A DNA stretch of 5,638 nucleotides, from positions 1 through 5,638 of the forward strand of contig CAILMA010000758.1 in NCBI GenBank assembly GCA_903835145.1. The letters are read 5' to 3'. Below the pieces are notes generated by a model that saw only the letters and a list, made by a program, of their open reading frames with translations, did not search any database and was not told where the DNA came from. Shown here in pieces: positions 5,296 to 5,638 of the stretch. Origin of the DNA: an uncultured Bacteroidota bacterium (lineage in GTDB: Bacteria; Bacteroidota; Bacteroidia; Chitinophagales; Chitinophagaceae). Position 1 is the stretch's first letter; the number at the start of each line of letters is the position of its first letter. The translations under genes were made by a program, and so were the position numbers.

Positions 5296-5638
5296 TTATG
5301 ATTTAAAATAATGTTTTATCAATTTTTCGGCGGCAGATGTTCCAATAATCATCCTTAAACCTTTGAAATGTGTTGCTCCAAGTGAGGTTTCGTAATGCTT
5401 AATTAATGCTGACTTTGCGTCAAATACAAGAAAGCCGCGGTATTCTTTTTCAAAAGATAATTTGCACCCAAAAGCAACAAGATTTCCGGGAACGCCCAAA
5501 TACATTTTATTCTTGCCTTTATTGAATCTCGCTGTTTCAATTAAATGCATGAAAATGTGATCGTGCTTATCTTCAAGGCTAATCATACCTTGAATGATGT
5601 CAGGGTTATTCACAGTGGTTAAGGGTATCTCTAAAAAC
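5296..5638 (-). CDS. GNAT-like (acetyltransferase-fold) protein, N-terminus outside window
   Basis: This is the C-terminal part of a small cytoplasmic protein resembling GNAT acetyltransferases. The frame is open through the window edge, and residues upstream of the GTG at 5613 (FLEIPLTT) read as natural protein, so the true start lies beyond the window. That leaves 113 residues here, of perhaps 150-190 in total. The segment HIFMHLIETARFNKG is followed by Y-LGVPGNLVAFGCKLSFE, which resembles the GNAT acetyl-CoA loop and following helix. Then come GFLVFDAKSALIKHYETSLGA, like the late GNAT strand-helix (ending in a Y-x-x-x-LGA analogue of YxxxGF), and EKLIKHYF at the C-terminus. From memory, uncharacterised Bacteroidota proteins share the VPGNLVAF-C-LSF and LI-HYE-LGA blocks. 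Substrate is unknown, and enzymatic activity cannot be judged without the N-terminus. It precedes the 60-residue gene by 4 bp. Confidence 0.7.
   Translation of the reverse strand, partial: FLEIPLTTVNNPDIIQGMISLEDKHDHIFMHLIETARFNKGKNKMYLGVPGNLVAFGCKLSFEKEYRGFLVFDAKSALIKHYETSLGATHFKGLRMIIGTSAAEKLIKHYFKS

Noticed and set aside
5296..5613. GTG at 5613 as the true start of the GNAT-like protein
   Set aside because: The frame continues without a stop to the window edge and the residues before the GTG fit the protein, so the gene most likely starts outside.

Overview
The window looks like a chromosomal segment from a Bacteroidota bacterium, probably Chitinophagaceae or a nearby Sphingobacteriia-type lineage. 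Four things point there. The promoters resemble the Bacteroidota -7 consensus TAnnTTTG rather than a sigma70 TATAAT box. Starts lack clear Shine-Dalgarno sequences. There are PorT-like outer-membrane barrel proteins. BshC and the Mur ligase are of the Bacteroidota type. The genus assignment is inference.

Layout, left to right. Positions 1-1095 (minus) hold the N-terminal 365 residues of an Mpl-type Mur ligase, whose C-terminus lies outside the window. A 210-bp divergent intergenic region (1096-1305) carries a -7 element for each direction and a perfect 7+1+7 palindrome. Positions 1306-1443 (plus) encode a 45-residue lipoprotein with its own -7 element and a strong intrinsic terminator (1478-1525). 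Two adjacent minus-strand genes (1535-2173 and 2332-3030) encode small exported beta-barrel proteins, each with its own apparent promoter. The second has a predicted stem-loop almost at its mRNA 5' end. Positions 3298-4899 (minus) are a complete bshC, the cysteine-adding enzyme of bacillithiol synthesis, starting at GTG. The right end (5109-5638, minus) is visibly more AT-rich. It holds a GNAT-like protein, truncated by the window edge, followed 4 bp later by a 60-residue basic protein of unknown function.

Functionally the segment is mainly cell-envelope and redox housekeeping: peptidoglycan recycling, outer-membrane proteins, a small lipoprotein and low-molecular-weight thiol synthesis. Nothing shows that these genes form one pathway; most appear to be separately transcribed. 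The only candidate for an undescribed two-gene module is the GNAT-like/small-protein pair at the right end. No tRNA, rRNA, CRISPR array, insertion sequence or attachment site was seen, and no gene-free stretch exceeds 300 bp. The two longest gaps are 3031-3297 (a promoter, a leader hairpin and a dyad) and 1096-1305.
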